Below, one piece after another: positions 15,209 to 16,106 of a stretch of DNA of 16,106 nucleotides; the first letter of the stretch is position 1; each line of letters opens with the position of its first letter. Position numbers and translations under genes: made by a program. Source of the DNA: Proteobacteria bacterium UBA1278. Its GTDB lineage: Bacteria > Pseudomonadota > Gammaproteobacteria > Comchoanobacterales > Comchoanobacteraceae. The notes beneath the pieces were generated by a model, which searched no databases, was not told the DNA's origin, and was given only the letters and a program-made list of their open reading frames with translations. The stretch is from NCBI GenBank assembly GCA_002308435.1, contig DBUY01000024.1, positions 1 through 16,106 on the forward strand, in the 5' to 3' direction.

Positions 15209-15757
15209 ATGATTAGGCCAATAAAAAGACATCAAAACGCTTCGCTTGAACACAGTAGTCGTCAAGCAGATAGTAAGAGTTTGTCAGCACACCAGCAGCA
15301 GCTTGATAGATATCATATGCAAAATTGTTTAGATCTCATCAAGGACAACTACGATCAAACAGTAGACGTACCGGTAGCAGCTGCGATCATCAATGAAGCA
15401 CAGGAGGTGATCGGAGAATCGATTAATCAATCAATCACGAATAACGATCCAACAGCCCATGCTGAGATAGCCGTCATCCGACAAGCTTGCTTGCGACAAG
15501 GTAACTATCGCCTTTCCAAGTGTACGCTTTATGTTACACTCGAACCCTGTTTAATGTGTTTTTCTGCGTGCATGCATGCACGGGTGGATCGTATCGTATT
15601 TGCCGCATCAGATTACAAAGTGGGTATTTTATCACAGGCTGTGTACCCAAAAATACATGCAGCGGGTAATCATCATTTTTGCTGGACAGGGGGTGTTTTA
15701 GCCGATACCGCAAGCCAGAGAATTCAAGATTTCTTTCGACTCAATTGTCGTCAGTAG
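15209..15757 (+). CDS. tadA: TadA-like tRNA adenosine deaminase
   Basis: TadA converts A34 to inosine in tRNA-Arg(ACG), using zinc-activated water. The deaminase core is clear: VPVAAAI (54-60), NDPTAHAEI (79-87) with ligand His84 and catalytic Glu86, LEPCLMC (111-117) with ligands Cys114 and Cys117, then HARVDRIVFAASDYKVG (123-139) and a C-terminal FFRLN helix. The protein is 182 aa. The first 30 or so residues, polar and rich in Gln/Ser/His, precede the normal TadA start region; an internal ATG at codon 37 (15317) would remove them. AGG at 15196-15198 supports the upstream ATG. Other cytidine/guanine deaminases share the zinc motif, but the HAEI and downstream VFAASDYKVG blocks favour TadA. 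Confidence 0.85.
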   Translation: MIRPIKRHQNASLEHSSRQADSKSLSAHQQQLDRYHMQNCLDLIKDNYDQTVDVPVAAAIINEAQEVIGESINQSITNNDPTAHAEIAVIRQACLRQGNYRLSKCTLYVTLEPCLMCFSACMHARVDRIVFAASDYKVGILSQAVYPKIHAAGNHHFCWTGGVLADTASQRIQDFFRLNCRQ

Positions 15758-15948
15758 TGACCGATTATCACAAAGACAAAGATCAACGAGATAAAATTTT
15801 TGCCAACGCGCATACGCATTGATCAAGTTTGGGTGTTTTATCGATCACCACATGGCCAGAAACAAGTTAAAAACACGACAATTACCGGAAAAAAATGCAA
15901 CAAATCGTAATTTGAGCTATACAGTCTATAAGAGAATCGGAAAATTCA

Positions 15949-16106
15949 ATGACACTCATTGGAAAAACAGTGTTTATGACGGGAGGATCTCGTGGCATTG
16001 GTTTGGCCATTGCAAAACGATTTGCCCGGGATGGTGCAAACATCATAATCGCTGCAAAAACAGTCGAGCCACATCCGAAGCTATCAGGAACGATTCATAC
16101 CGCTGT
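15949..16106 (+). CDS. Partial short-chain dehydrogenase, HSDL2-like
   Basis: The first 52 codons of an SDR oxidoreductase, cut by the right edge. The nucleotide-binding motif TGGSRGIG lies at 11-18 (TGxxxGxG), followed by LAIAKRFARDGANIIIAAKT. The block AAKTVEPHPKLSGTIHTA is characteristic of the SDR subfamily related to hydroxysteroid dehydrogenase-like protein 2. The substrate cannot be told. The catalytic Ser-Tyr-Lys residues lie beyond the window. The upstream 190 bp hold several AT-rich hexamers but no clear promoter. Confidence 0.88.
   Translation, partial: MTLIGKTVFMTGGSRGIGLAIAKRFARDGANIIIAAKTVEPHPKLSGTIHTA

Overview
The window reads as chromosome of a gammaproteobacterium. Support comes from UPF0225/YchJ, a YajQ-family protein, a TolA-like envelope protein, exonuclease III and a complete SUF iron-sulfur cluster operon. 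GC is in the mid-40s per cent by eye. Two large membrane proteins of unknown family and a Ser-rich protein with nuclear-localisation-like basic clusters hint at a host-associated or intracellular lifestyle. That is inference; no single gene proves it, and I do not assign a genus.

Left edge (1-752): a minus-strand membrane protein runs off the window. It is followed upstream by a doubtful 61-codon ORF and a divergent intergenic stretch that carries a good sigma70-like promoter for the operon.

SUF region (753-9696, plus strand): sufB-sufC-sufD, then an 884-aa polytopic membrane protein of unknown family, then sufS-sufU-sufA-like-sufT. SufBCD is the scaffold/ATPase complex, SufS mobilises sulfur from cysteine, SufU is the Zn-dependent sulfur-transfer partner of SufS, the A-type protein carries clusters, and SufT is a DUF59 maturation factor. 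All key catalytic residues I know are present. The membrane protein splits the operon into two halves. Genes downstream of it are tightly overlapped (sufS/U by 8 nt, sufU/A by 4 nt, sufA/T 1 nt apart).

Convergent to the operon is a CFA-synthase-like methyltransferase (9751-10842, minus) that has lost the known active-site residues. Divergent from it are ychJ, xthA, a tolA-like gene and yajQ (11040-14055, plus). Then come an AT-rich leader with two inverted repeats, a Ser-rich orphan protein (14242-15069), a tadA-like tRNA adenosine deaminase, and the start of an HSDL2-like short-chain dehydrogenase cut by the right edge. The 190-bp gap before that last gene (15758-15948) shows no convincing element.

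I see no tRNA, rRNA, CRISPR array, insertion sequence or convincing intrinsic terminator. The best candidates for something undescribed are the membrane protein embedded in the SUF operon, with its three evenly spaced SAPP motifs, and the basic/Ser-rich orphan behind its palindromic leader.
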